A stretch of DNA of 38,162 nucleotides from Candidatus Zixiibacteriota bacterium (lineage in GTDB: Bacteria > Zixibacteria > MSB-5A5 > WJJR01 > JAJRUJ01): contig JAJRUJ010000078.1 in assembly GCA_024277855.1 (NCBI GenBank), forward strand, positions 1 through 38,162, written 5' to 3'. Below are positions 16,186 through 25,242 of this stretch, piece by piece. Below the pieces are notes generated by a model. It was not told the origin of the DNA and did no database searches. It saw only the letters and a program-made list of their open reading frames with translations. Position numbers and translations under genes: made by a program. Position 1 is the first letter of the stretch. Each line of letters opens with the position of its first letter.

Positions 16186-18135
16186 ATGAAACTGCTGCCC
16201 GCAATCAACAGCCCCCAGGACCTCAAGCGGCTCTCGCCTGCCGAGCTGTCCGACCTCTGCAAAGAGATTCGCGCTTACTTAATCGATGTCGTCACCGATA
16301 TCGGCGGTCATTTTGCGTCAAGCCTGGGGGCGGTCGAATTGACTGTTGCGTTACACTATTTGTATGACACGCCGAAAGACAAGATTATCTGGGATGTCGG
16401 CCATCAGGCCTACGTGCATAAAATCCTCACCGGCCGCGCCGAGCAACTCAGAACAATTCGGCGGTTTGAGGGTATCTCGGGATTCTGCAAGCGCAACGAG
16501 TCGGAGTATGACGCTTTTGGTGCGGGGCACGCCTCGACGGCGATTTCGGCGGCTTTCGGGATGGCCTGCGCACGCGATCATCGGGGTGAGGACTCGAAAG
16601 TCGTGGCGGTCATCGGCGACGGGAGTATGACCGGGGGGCTGGCCTTTGAGGGACTGAACAATGCCGGTGCCTCGGGAACCGACATCACGGTTATTCTCAA
16701 TGACAACAAGATGTCGATCTCACCGAACGTGGGAGCGCTGTCGCGTTACCTGGCCGAGGTGATCACCGATCCGGTTTACAACCGAATCAAGGCCGACATC
16801 TGGAATTCGCTGGGCAAAATCCCGCCACTCACCGGACCGTTGCGTGCGCTGGGTAAACGGATGGACGAATCCTTGAAAAGTTTTTTGACGCCGGGGATGC
16901 TCTTTGAAGATCTCGGGTTTAAATATGTCGGGCCGATTGACGGCCATAACCTCGAAGACGTGCTAAAGATTTTGGGCAAGACCCGCCAGCTCAAAGAACC
17001 GGTGTTGTTGCATGTGCTGACCCAGAAAGGTCACGGCCACAAGGCAGCCGAGGCCAACCCGACAAAATATCATGGGATCAAAGGTGCACCTAAAACACCG
17101 GTAAACCCGCACCAACCCGCGCCCGCCAAAAAACCGACCTACTCCCAGGCGTTCGGCTGGACAATGGAGCGGCTGGCGGCTCGTGACCGACGGGTAATCG
17201 CAATCACCGCCGCGATGGCTGAAGGGACCGGGCTGGCCGATTTCCGAAAAAAGTTTCCCAAACAGTTTTACGATGTCGGCATTGCCGAGGGTCATGGGGT
17301 GACTTTCGCCGGGGGTCTGGCCGCCGAGGGTCTGCGCCCGGTCTGCGCAATCTATTCAACATTCCTGCAACGGGCCTTCGACCACATCGTGCATGATGTG
17401 GCATTGCAGCGTCTGCCGGTCGTTTTCTGCATGGATCGGGCGGGGATTGCCGGGGAGGACGGCCCGACCCATCATGGCTGTTTTGATATTGCGTATCTTT
17501 CGGTAATTCCGGGAATGGTGGTAGCCGCCCCCAAAGACGGCGATGAACTGGCCGATTTGCTCTTCACCGCACTGGCGCAGGACAAGCAGCCGTTTGCGAT
17601 TCGATACCCGAAGGGCGACTGTTTCAAATGGACCGAACGGGAAAGTTATAATCCGTTACCGATCGGTAAATGGGAACGTCTGCGGTCCGGTGATGATGTG
17701 GCAATCCTCGCCGTGGGGTCGATGGTTGCGGTCGCGCAGGAAGCCGCCAAACGGCTGGCCGAGAGCAACATTAGCGTCGAGTTGATCAATGCTCGTTTTA
17801 TCAAACCTTTGGATACCGAGATGCTCACCGAACTGGCCGACGACCATGACCGCATTATCACAGTTGAAGAGGGTTGCCTGGCCGGTGGTTTCGGCAGTGC
17901 GGTAATGCAATCTCTGCGCGAACATGGTAATAACCAGCTGCAAATGCGCTCGCTGGGTTTTGAGGATGGTTTTATCCCCCACGGCCCGCGCGGTCTCCTG
18001 TTGGACCGGATGGGGCTTTCCGCACCGAGAATCGAGAAAGCCGTGCGGGAGTTTTTGGACGGCCAATCGACCGCTGCCGCTCGTCGGGGCGGTGTTCAAC
18101 CGCTGGCCGCGACGGCAAATCGCAAACATCGGTAA
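16186..18135 (+). CDS. dxs: 1-deoxy-D-xylulose-5-phosphate synthase
   Basis: 649 residues, normal for DXS. This thiamine-diphosphate enzyme condenses pyruvate and glyceraldehyde 3-phosphate in the first step of the MEP isoprenoid pathway. The ThDP/Mg motif GDGSMTGGLAFEGLNNAG...LNDN is intact, the N-terminal substrate region has DVGHQAYVHKILTGR, and the pyrimidine-domain segment IAEGHGVTFAGGLAAEG carries the catalytic Glu. The transketolase C-terminal domain follows. ispH lies 70 bases downstream, so first and last MEP steps are paired. There is no strong ribosome site before ATG 16186, but the start agrees with the family. Confidence 0.97.
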   Translation: MKLLPAINSPQDLKRLSPAELSDLCKEIRAYLIDVVTDIGGHFASSLGAVELTVALHYLYDTPKDKIIWDVGHQAYVHKILTGRAEQLRTIRRFEGISGFCKRNESEYDAFGAGHASTAISAAFGMACARDHRGEDSKVVAVIGDGSMTGGLAFEGLNNAGASGTDITVILNDNKMSISPNVGALSRYLAEVITDPVYNRIKADIWNSLGKIPPLTGPLRALGKRMDESLKSFLTPGMLFEDLGFKYVGPIDGHNLEDVLKILGKTRQLKEPVLLHVLTQKGHGHKAAEANPTKYHGIKGAPKTPVNPHQPAPAKKPTYSQAFGWTMERLAARDRRVIAITAAMAEGTGLADFRKKFPKQFYDVGIAEGHGVTFAGGLAAEGLRPVCAIYSTFLQRAFDHIVHDVALQRLPVVFCMDRAGIAGEDGPTHHGCFDIAYLSVIPGMVVAAPKDGDELADLLFTALAQDKQPFAIRYPKGDCFKWTERESYNPLPIGKWERLRSGDDVAILAVGSMVAVAQEAAKRLAESNISVELINARFIKPLDTEMLTELADDHDRIITVEEGCLAGGFGSAVMQSLREHGNNQLQMRSLGFEDGFIPHGPRGLLLDRMGLSAPRIEKAVREFLDGQSTAAARRGGVQPLAATANRKHR

Positions 18136-18205
18136 TCCTTGCCAAAGTTCCCCGGACAATCTGCGTATTGACCTGAGACGCAACCATAATTGCGCGGGGT
18201 AATTT

Positions 18206-19063
18206 ATGCGGATCGTCATCGATGAAAAAGCCGGACCGTGCGGCGGGGTAAAGCGGGTGATTAAACTGGCCGAGCGGAGTCTGGCCGCCGGAGACAACGT
18301 CGCCTCGCGCGGAGAAATCATCCATAACAACGTTGAAATCGCCCGGCTGGAAAAACTGGGACTGCAAACCAACAAGGAAACGTACACCGGTTCGGCCGAT
18401 AATACCGCTCAAAAACTCCTGATTCGCGCCCACGGCGCCGGGCCGGAGGTTTTCGAGCGGGCCAACCAAAGCGGGGTCGAGGTGATCGACGGTACCTGCC
18501 CCGTGGTTACCCGGTCGCAGAAAACCGCCAAAAAATATCACGACCAGGGATACCAGGTCGTGGTAGTCGGCAAGCCCAAACATGCCGAAGTCATCGCTAT
18601 CTTAGGGCATTGTGATAACCAGGCGAAAGTGGTGCACAACCTTGACGATATCGATCAACTCGATCCCCAGCGGCCGACATTTGTGCTGGCCCAGACAACG
18701 ATCAATGAGACCTATTTTTTCAAAATGCTCGCCGCGATTAAAAAACATGTAAAAACAGTCGAACAGCGTAATACGATCTGCGCGTTTGTCTCCAACCGGG
18801 AAGATCAACTGCGGAAATTCGCCGCCGAATGCGACGTGGTCCTGATGGTCGGCGGGAAAAACTCCTCTAATACCCGGGTGATGTTTGGTGTCTGCCAATC
18901 GGTCAACCCGCGTTCCTACTGGATCGAAACCGCGGAAGACATCGAGCCGCAATGGATGATCGACAGCGACGTCGTCGGCATTTCCGGTTCGGCCTCGACG
19001 CCCGACTGGCTATTGAAGAAAATCGCCGCAATCCTGCGCAAAGAGCACACATCCGCCACCTGA
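18206..19063 (+). CDS. ispH: 4-hydroxy-3-methylbut-2-enyl diphosphate reductase
   Basis: 285 residues. IspH (LytB) makes IPP and DMAPP from HMBPP with a [4Fe-4S] cluster. The three cluster cysteines are visible: C12 in GPCGGV, one in GTCPVV, and one in NTICAFVSNRED. The substrate histidines in IIHNN and KPKHAEV are present too, as is the GGKNSSNT loop. The residues after NTIC differ from the common NTICDAT, but the Cys is kept. It is encoded directly after dxs on the same strand. Confidence 0.96.
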   Translation: MRIVIDEKAGPCGGVKRVIKLAERSLAAGDNVASRGEIIHNNVEIARLEKLGLQTNKETYTGSADNTAQKLLIRAHGAGPEVFERANQSGVEVIDGTCPVVTRSQKTAKKYHDQGYQVVVVGKPKHAEVIAILGHCDNQAKVVHNLDDIDQLDPQRPTFVLAQTTINETYFFKMLAAIKKHVKTVEQRNTICAFVSNREDQLRKFAAECDVVLMVGGKNSSNTRVMFGVCQSVNPRSYWIETAEDIEPQWMIDSDVVGISGSASTPDWLLKKIAAILRKEHTSAT

Positions 19064-19139
19064 TTGCCTCTCACCAAAACACCGCCCCGCGATGTTTTCT
19101 CATGTACAAGTCTGATTCCCGAAATTAAAACCGGGGGCA

Positions 19140-20537
19140 TTATTTCCTGATTCGTCCGCGAGCGAGCGAGGCGATCACGCCGATTCCGCAGAGAATCGAA
19201 AAAGTAGTCAAAGCAGATTTAACGCAGGTCTGAAAGACCGGATAATATTCCGGGGTGATCTGGACGCGGCCGATCAACAGGGTAAAGATCAGCGTGGTAA
19301 TGCTCATGCTGATCATCTGGCCAAAGAGGCGCATCGTGCCGACCGAACCCGAGGCAATACCGTAGTAGCGCCGCTCGACCGAACCCATGATCGCGTTCAT
19401 ATTAGGCGAGGAAAACAACGCGTAACCGAAGCCGAGAATCGACAGGACTGCGATAATATACCAAAGCGCGGTCGAACCATCGACGATGGTCAGGGCGGCG
19501 AGTGAGAGCGCGGTAATCGCCATCCCGAGTGAGGCGACAATACGCGGCTCGATCCGGTCGGAAAGTTTTCCGGCCAGCGGCGAGAAAAGCGCCATCATCA
19601 CCGGCTGGGCGACCAGGACGGTCCCGGCCGCCTGGGGCGTCAGACCTTTGAGGTATTGCAGATAGAGACTCAGCAGGAAGGTCACGCCAAAAGTCGAGGC
19701 ATAGTGAATTAACGCCGCGAGGTTTGAAAACGCGAACGTTCGATTGGAAGAAAATAACCGGGTTTGAAAAACCGGGTGTTCCTGACGGCTTTCCCAGGTG
19801 GCGAAAACAGTCAGCCCCAGCAGTCCCGCACCAAGTAACCAGAAACCGAGGGCCTCGGGCATGATGGTCATGCCGTAGACGATGCCGATCACCGAGGGGC
19901 CATAGATCAGTGAGCCGACCAAGTCGAATTTTTCACCGCGCGCGTCGGCCCATTCTCCTTTGAGTTTGAGCAGGATCAACGGGATGACCGAAAAACCAAT
20001 CGGCACGTTGACCAAAAAGATACTACGCCAACCAAGATGTTGAGTGAGCAGCCCGCCGGCAAAGGGGCCAAGCGACAGCCCGGCGTAGACCGCAGCCACG
20101 GTGATGCCGAACACTCTCCCCCGCTCGTCGGGCGGGAAAACTGATGAGAGGATAGCGATCCCGGTGCCGAAAATCATTGCGCTGCCGACGCCGGAGAAGA
20201 TACGGGTCAAGAGTAACATCGTGCTGTTGACCGAAAGGCCGGAAAGCAGGGAACCCAAGGTGAAAATCGAGATACCCGCCATATACATCTTCTTGCGACC
20301 ATGGATATCGGCCAGCCGTCCGAACGGCACAAGACAGACTGCGGCGGTAAGCAGATAGGCGGTCGCCAGCCAACTGAGTAACACCGCGTCGATCTGCAAA
20401 TCCTGCTGGATGGCGGGCAGGGCGATATTAATCGATGAACCCATAAACGGGGTCACGAACGAACTGATCGTGGCGACAATCAATGCCGAGCGTTTGGTTT
20501 GCTCATCGGCAGGGGTCTGTTGGGTCGGGGCGGTCAT
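19140..20537 (-). CDS. MFS multidrug exporter, DHA2 (14-TMS) family
   Basis: 465 residues with about 14 hydrophobic helices. The first segment MGSSINIALPAIQQDL and motif A GRLADIHGRKK are typical of the EmrB/QacA branch of the major facilitator superfamily, proton-driven exporters of hydrophobic drugs. There is no EmrA-like partner or regulator next to it; it converges with ispH and is separated from clpC by a repeat-rich gap. Substrate cannot be inferred. Confidence 0.9.
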   Translation of the reverse strand: MTAPTQQTPADEQTKRSALIVATISSFVTPFMGSSINIALPAIQQDLQIDAVLLSWLATAYLLTAAVCLVPFGRLADIHGRKKMYMAGISIFTLGSLLSGLSVNSTMLLLTRIFSGVGSAMIFGTGIAILSSVFPPDERGRVFGITVAAVYAGLSLGPFAGGLLTQHLGWRSIFLVNVPIGFSVIPLILLKLKGEWADARGEKFDLVGSLIYGPSVIGIVYGMTIMPEALGFWLLGAGLLGLTVFATWESRQEHPVFQTRLFSSNRTFAFSNLAALIHYASTFGVTFLLSLYLQYLKGLTPQAAGTVLVAQPVMMALFSPLAGKLSDRIEPRIVASLGMAITALSLAALTIVDGSTALWYIIAVLSILGFGYALFSSPNMNAIMGSVERRYYGIASGSVGTMRLFGQMISMSITTLIFTLLIGRVQITPEYYPVFQTCVKSALTTFSILCGIGVIASLARGRIRK

Positions 20538-20640
20538 CTGGCAGGGAATTTATAAAAAAAAGCGAGTCTTGCCCAGAGGACAAAATCAGGACGATGACAG
20601 AATATTGCATCGCGGCACTCCCCGTCAAGGGCGCAGATGG

Positions 20641-20775
20641 GAATCTATTTCAAATAAATCAATAGATTCCCCCGGCTAAAGCCGGGGTTCTTACTGTTAC
20701 GGTTCATCTTGAACCGACCTCACCTCTGCTAACACAGAGACGAGGATTGCTCATTCATCCACGGCTAAAGCCGTG
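20641..20775. repeat. cluster of small palindromes with GGCTAAAGCC cores
   Basis: Three perfect inverted repeats occur close together: GAATCTATT/AATAGATTC (20641-20669), CCCCGGC-TAAA-GCCGGGG (20670-20687) and CACGGC-TAAA-GCCGTG (20760-20775). The last two share the core GGCTAAAGCC. Such TAAA-loop hairpins are seen as dispersed repeats and at IS200/IS605-type ends; no transposase remnant is visible here. Confidence 0.55.
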
Positions 20776-20795
20776 TGCTCTGTCTGCGACCGCAT

Positions 20796-20822
20796 AAAAA
20801 AACCCGCCTCTTGCGAGGCGGG
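20796..20822 (-). terminator. rho-independent terminator of the mcsA-mcsB-clpC operon
   Basis: On the minus strand CCCGCCTC-GCAA-GAGGCGGG is followed by seven T, 24 bases after the clpC stop. Confidence 0.9.
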
Positions 20823-20846
20823 CTGCAAATTGCGATGTAAGTCGAA

Positions 20847-23156
20847 TCAATTCTCTGTCGGTGTCGGGGTCGGTATCTTTTCTTCCGAACCATTGGTGTC
20901 CTGACGAGCCGAGATATCAAAGCCCAATTCCTCACCGCCTTCTTTCAGGTCGATTCGTACCTGACAGTCACCGGCAAACTGACCGCGCAAAATTTCCTCG
21001 GCCAACGGGTCTTCCAGATATTTCTGGATTGCCCGGCGCAGCGGCCGAGCGCCGAGCGTCGGTTCATAACCCTTGTCGGCCAAAAACTGTCGCGCGTCGT
21101 CGGTCAGCGTAAACGAAATACCGCGTTCGGCCAGCCGCTTGGCAACGTCGCCCAACAACAGTTCGACAATCTTGATGATTTCCGACATGCCCAGTGCACG
21201 GAAGATGATTGTCTCGTCTATCCGGTTCAGCAGTTCCGGGTTGAAGAGTTTTTTCATCTCGCCGACGACTTTCTTTTTCATATTCTCGTGGTCGCCCTCA
21301 ACTTGTTCCTGGGCAAACCCGACCGTCTTTCCGTCGTGAATTTCCCGTGTGCCGATATTCGAAGTCATGATCACGACGGTATTCTTAAAATCGACTTTGC
21401 GGCCGAAGCTGTCGGTCAGAGTGCCGTCGTCGAGCAGCTGCAACAGGATGTTATACACCTCCGGATGCGCTTTTTCAATTTCATCAAGCAGAACCACCGA
21501 ATACGGTTTGCGCCGCACTTTCTCGGTCAGTTGTCCGCCTTCTTCATAACCGACGTACCCCGGAGGCGCCCCGATCAACCGCGAGACGGCGAACTTTTCG
21601 AGGTGTTCGGACATATCGATCCGCACCAGCGCATCGGTATCCTCGAATAAAAATTCCGCCAATACCCGGGCCAGTTCAGTCTTACCGACGCCGGTCGGGC
21701 CGAGGAAAACAAACGAGCCGATCGGCCGACGCGGATCGCCGAGTCCGGCTCGTGAACGACGGATTGCGCGGGTGAGGGCCTTGATCGCCTCTTTCTGTCC
21801 GACGATTTTTCGGTTGAGTTCCTCCTCCATCCGGATCAACCGGCGAGATTCTTTCTCTTCCAGGCGGAACAACGGGATCCCGGTAATCACCGAAACGACC
21901 TCCGCGACATCTTCGCCGGTCAATGTATAGGTCTTCTTCTCGCGGTCTTCCTCCCACTTGCGTTTCTGTTCCTCAAGATCGTCGCGGAGAAATTTGAGCT
22001 TGTCGCGCAACTGCGCCGCTTTTTCAAATTCCTGGTTCTTGACCGCCTGTTCCTTCTCGGTAGCGGTGCGTTCGATCTCTGCTTCCAGGTCGGAAAACGA
22101 TTCGGGTCGGGTATACGAATTCAAATGTGCGCGCGAGCCGGCTTCATCGATTATGTCGATTGCTTTGTCCGGTTGATATTTCCCGGTAATATACCGGTCG
22201 GAGAGTTTGACCGCCTCGTCGATTGCCTCGTCGGAGATTAGAATTTTATGGTGTTCTTCATAGCGCGAGCGCAAACCGCGAAGGATCTCAACGGTATCTT
22301 TTTTCGACGGCGGCTCGACCATCACCGTCTGGAACCGGCGGTCGAGTGCGCCGTCTTTTTCGATATACTTGCGATATTCATTGAACGTCGTCGCGCCGAT
22401 GCACTGTAATTCGCCACGGGCCAGGGACGGTTTAAAAATATTCGACGCGTCGAGCGATCCCTCGGCGCCCCCGGCGCCGACGATAGTGTGCAACTCATCG
22501 ATAAAGATGATCACGTCTTTGGAGTTGACAATCTCATTTAATACCGCTTTGAGCCGTTCTTCGAACTGCCCGCGATACTTGGTGCCGGCGACCAGCGAGG
22601 CCATATCCAGCGTAACCAGTCGCCGATTTTCCAGTGTCTGCGGCACCTGGCCGGCAACGATTCGCTGGGCCAGTCCCTCGGCAATCGCGGTCTTGCCCAC
22701 GCCAGGTTCGCCGATCAATACCGGGTTGTTTTTCTTCCGGCGTGAGAGGATCTGGCTGACCCGTTCGATTTCGTGGTCGCGGCCAATAATCGGATCGAGC
22801 GCACTCCGACGGGCCATTTCGGTCAGGTCGCGGCCAAAATGGTCCAACGCCGGTGTCTTGGATTTCTTGCGCTTCTTGCCGTAGGACGACGGTTTGCCGC
22901 TGTTGATGTTTTTTAATTCTTCGTAGGCCTCTTTGTAATCGATATCATACATGGACAGGACCTGCGCCGCCACCCCCTCTTCGTCCTTCAGCAGGGCCAG
23001 GAGGATATGCTCTGTGTCGATATCTTTGGACTTGAGCGCCCGTGCTTCCTGTCCGGAAACTTCGAGTGTTTTCTTGGCCCGTGCGGTGAGGGGAAGTTGT
23101 CCCATTGTCATCGTGCCGCCGGATGGTTGGACCACTTCTTCAACAGACTGTTTCAA
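20847..23156 (-). CDS. clpC: ClpC-type AAA+ unfoldase, main part (downstream of an in-frame TAA)
   Basis: 769 codons that read on, in the same frame, from the 57-codon N-terminal piece at 23157-23330; only one TAA separates them. This part holds the rest of the Clp-N domain (second repeat DTEHILLALLKDEEGVAAQVL), D1 with Walker A GEPGVGKT and Walker B IIFIDELH, a UVR-containing middle region (EKEQAVKNQEFEKAAQLRD), and D2 with GPTGVGKTELA and VVLLDEIEKAH. ClpC unfolds substrates for ClpP and, in Firmicutes, takes proteins marked with phosphoarginine by McsB. The piece could be made by re-initiation at TTG, the codon right after TAA, but without the first Clp-N repeat. The total length without the stop (about 826) is normal for ClpC. 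Confidence 0.93.
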   Translation of the reverse strand: MKQSVEEVVQPSGGTMTMGQLPLTARAKKTLEVSGQEARALKSKDIDTEHILLALLKDEEGVAAQVLSMYDIDYKEAYEELKNINSGKPSSYGKKRKKSKTPALDHFGRDLTEMARRSALDPIIGRDHEIERVSQILSRRKKNNPVLIGEPGVGKTAIAEGLAQRIVAGQVPQTLENRRLVTLDMASLVAGTKYRGQFEERLKAVLNEIVNSKDVIIFIDELHTIVGAGGAEGSLDASNIFKPSLARGELQCIGATTFNEYRKYIEKDGALDRRFQTVMVEPPSKKDTVEILRGLRSRYEEHHKILISDEAIDEAVKLSDRYITGKYQPDKAIDIIDEAGSRAHLNSYTRPESFSDLEAEIERTATEKEQAVKNQEFEKAAQLRDKLKFLRDDLEEQKRKWEEDREKKTYTLTGEDVAEVVSVITGIPLFRLEEKESRRLIRMEEELNRKIVGQKEAIKALTRAIRRSRAGLGDPRRPIGSFVFLGPTGVGKTELARVLAEFLFEDTDALVRIDMSEHLEKFAVSRLIGAPPGYVGYEEGGQLTEKVRRKPYSVVLLDEIEKAHPEVYNILLQLLDDGTLTDSFGRKVDFKNTVVIMTSNIGTREIHDGKTVGFAQEQVEGDHENMKKKVVGEMKKLFNPELLNRIDETIIFRALGMSEIIKIVELLLGDVAKRLAERGISFTLTDDARQFLADKGYEPTLGARPLRRAIQKYLEDPLAEEILRGQFAGDCQVRIDLKEGGEELGFDISARQDTNGSEEKIPTPTPTEN

Positions 23157-23330
23157 TTAGGCGAGTTCGAGGCCGATATTGGTAATAATATCTATCGCCC
23201 GGCCTTCACCCAACCGAATCAGTCCGAGGAGAAGATGTTCGGTCCCGATGTAATCATGCCGCAGTCGAGCGGCTTCATCACGGGCATACTCGATGGCTTT
23301 GCGAGCAGCTTCGGTAAACATCTCGTTCAT
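23157..23330 (-). CDS. clpC: ClpC N-terminal fragment ending at an in-frame TAA
   Basis: 57 codons beginning MNEMFTEAARKAIEYA, containing the first Clp-N repeat GTEHLLLGLIRLGEG and ending GLELA before TAA 23157-23159. In ClpC homologues this point reads on as G-V-D-L-E-K-V-R-Q. The next codons here (TTG AAA CAG, i.e. LKQ) continue that alignment with the stop exactly in the place of the usual Lys, so the gene is interrupted by one nonsense codon, not an indel. ATG 23330 is preferred over GTG 23339 because GGGGGTGG lies 5 bases before it. Confidence 0.88.
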   Translation of the reverse strand: MNEMFTEAARKAIEYARDEAARLRHDYIGTEHLLLGLIRLGEGRAIDIITNIGLELA

Positions 23331-23436
23331 TCGTACCACCCCCGTGGGTCCTGCGCTGCGTTCCCTGCGCCCGCCTCATGCGGACCGGTTCCTTCTTACT
23401 ATATCGGTTGGCCGGGCGTCGATGTTTGACAGCTTT

Positions 23437-24558
23437 TTAGGCCTGGCCGGCCGATTCGTCGGACTCCTCCGACAAATCCGCAATAACGTTGTCCATTTCC
23501 CGGATTGCCGGCCAGAGCTTTTCCCGGACCAGCGCGGCTCGGGCAATGTCGCGATCTTCCGGCGACATCCGGCGCCCCATCAAACGCTGCAAGTGGGCCG
23601 GCTGGCCCGAAAGCAATAATTCGTTGACCATCGCAAAACTAATACCCTTGACGATCCCACCGGCAATCCCCAGCCGGACCGCAGAGAGCAGGTTCATCAC
23701 TTCCTCAGAAGTCAGCACTCGCGCGAGGGCCAGGATGCCCAGCGCCCGCCAGATTTTGTCCTTGATCTGATGCGGCGCATCACCAAAAAGTTTATTGCGT
23801 GCCTCCTCTTCATAGGCGATCAACTGACGGGTGATTTTCTCCAATGATTCGATCAGGTCCTCTTCGGACCGTCCCAGCGTCGTTTGATTCGAAATCTGGA
23901 ACAAGTTGCCCAAAACGTCCGACCCCTCGCCATAAAACCCGCGGACGGTCAGCCCGATTTTGCCGACCTGGGACAACACATTATCCATGTCGCGGGTCAA
24001 CACCAAGCCCGGTAGATGAATCAAGACCGAGGCGCGCAAGCCGGTACCGACATTGGTCGGGCAGGCGGTCAGATAACCCAGTCGCGGGTCGGTGTCGTAC
24101 TCCAGCACCGTGCTGAGCTTTTCGTCGATTTCTGTCGCGGTGGCCATCGCCTGGCGGATATTCATCCCCGAACCGACCGATTGAATCCGCAGATGATCTT
24201 CCTCATTAATCATTAAACTGGCGGTTTCATCATGGGTTACGAAAAGTCCGCGTATGTTATCGTCACGCAAAAACTCCGGGCTGATCAGATGGCGCTCGAT
24301 CAAAATTTCGCGCGAAAACTCATCGATTTGATCGGACATAAAATATGCGCCGGAATCGGCCACGCCGGTTTTCTCGGTAGCCACCTGGATCAGGTCCACC
24401 ACTTTCTGGTGTTCCTCGATCCCGGCTCGCTGGGGATAAAGATGATGGGCGATATTACGCGCCAACCGCACACGGCTGGAAAGCACGATGTCCGCCCGTT
24501 CTCCTTCGTCGGAGAGCCAGGCCGCCGGCTGATTACCCAAATCTTCGAGTGTCTTCAT
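23437..24558 (-). CDS. mcsB: protein-arginine kinase McsB
   Basis: 373 residues from ATG 24558, 4 bases after the mcsA stop; the frame is open to 24591, but that start would overlap mcsA. McsB belongs to the ATP:guanido phosphotransferases and phosphorylates arginines on proteins, marking them for ClpC. Family signatures are DIVLSSRVRLARN near the N-terminus, the nucleotide/active-site Cys region ACPTNVGTGLRASV, and RGFYGEGSDVLGN. It lacks the creatine-kinase N-terminal domain, as expected for McsB. It sits between mcsA and clpC in the same order as in Firmicutes. Confidence 0.95.
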   Translation of the reverse strand: MKTLEDLGNQPAAWLSDEGERADIVLSSRVRLARNIAHHLYPQRAGIEEHQKVVDLIQVATEKTGVADSGAYFMSDQIDEFSREILIERHLISPEFLRDDNIRGLFVTHDETASLMINEEDHLRIQSVGSGMNIRQAMATATEIDEKLSTVLEYDTDPRLGYLTACPTNVGTGLRASVLIHLPGLVLTRDMDNVLSQVGKIGLTVRGFYGEGSDVLGNLFQISNQTTLGRSEEDLIESLEKITRQLIAYEEEARNKLFGDAPHQIKDKIWRALGILALARVLTSEEVMNLLSAVRLGIAGGIVKGISFAMVNELLLSGQPAHLQRLMGRRMSPEDRDIARAALVREKLWPAIREMDNVIADLSEESDESAGQA

Positions 24559-24562
24559 CGTC

Positions 24563-25084
24563 TCATCCCGTTCGGTCGACCACAGGTTCACGCGGTCTCA
24601 GTGCACGGAGACGGTCGCGGATCACCGCCGCCTCCTCAAAGTTCTCATCTTCGATGGCGCGGCGGAGTTCCTCGCGCAATTTGATCTCTTCGGCCAGCGG
24701 CGCCATTTTCCCCGTACGCGAGCGCGGAGTGCGCCCCCGGTGAATCGTCGAACCGTGAATGCGGCGCAAAAGGTCTTCGAGCGGTTTGTCGAATGCCTTA
24801 TAGCACCCGCCACAGCCAAATCGTCCGATTTTGGTAAATTCAACGAATTTCATCCCGCACGCGGGACACTCCAGCTCGCTCATCGCGCCGGTGGCATCGG
24901 CGGTCGCTTCTTTGACCATCCCGGCCAGAAACTCGGCCAGCGGAAAAGGGACATCTTCCAGCGGGTTGCCAAAGCCTTTTTTCCGCGCGCAGTCCTTACA
25001 CAGATTAAGTTGGACTTTTTTGCCGTCCTTAGTCTGGGTCAGGTGAACGTTGGCTTCATTGCTGCCGCAATTTTCACATTTCAT
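24563..25084 (-). CDS. mcsA: McsA, zinc-finger activator of McsB
   Basis: 173 residues from ATG 25084 (MKCENCGSNEANVH); the open frame begins at 25168, but this start matches McsA N-termini and follows GGGGGTG. It has four CxxC pairs: CENC, CKDC, CPAC and CGGC. The C-terminal UVR motif LREELRRAIEDENFEEAAVIRDRL resembles the one in ClpC's middle domain. McsA activates the McsB kinase and links it to ClpC. It is first in mcsA-mcsB-clpC. The Firmicutes repressor gene ctsR, normally first, is absent. Confidence 0.92.
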   Translation of the reverse strand: MKCENCGSNEANVHLTQTKDGKKVQLNLCKDCARKKGFGNPLEDVPFPLAEFLAGMVKEATADATGAMSELECPACGMKFVEFTKIGRFGCGGCYKAFDKPLEDLLRRIHGSTIHRGRTPRSRTGKMAPLAEEIKLREELRRAIEDENFEEAAVIRDRLRALRPREPVVDRTG

Positions 25085-25152
25085 CTCCGACACCCCCAGT
25101 GTCGATTCGGGCCCTCCCCGCCGGAGCCGGCTGCGGACTCCGGTACAAACCA

Positions 25153-25178
25153 TACAGGCAAGTTTCATTTTGCCTGTA
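25153..25178. promoter_or_regulatory. inverted repeat upstream of mcsA, candidate operator
   Basis: TACAGGCAA and TTGCCTGTA are perfect 9-bp arms 8 bases apart, 70-95 bases before the mcsA start. The sequence is neither CIRCE (TTAGCACTC arms) nor a CtsR heptad (GGTCAAA direct repeats). It could be an operator for another stress regulator or a leader stem-loop. Confidence 0.45.
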
Positions 25179-25242
25179 GTGCTTATTGTCTATATCGGCC
25201 GTCATCGGTTTGTTCCCATCCCATTTCCCAAAATTCTGTCGT

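Noticed and set aside
25153-25178. CIRCE or CtsR operator upstream of mcsA
   Set aside because: The arms TACAGGCAA/TTGCCTGTA match neither CIRCE nor the CtsR heptad; kept only as an unassigned inverted repeat.
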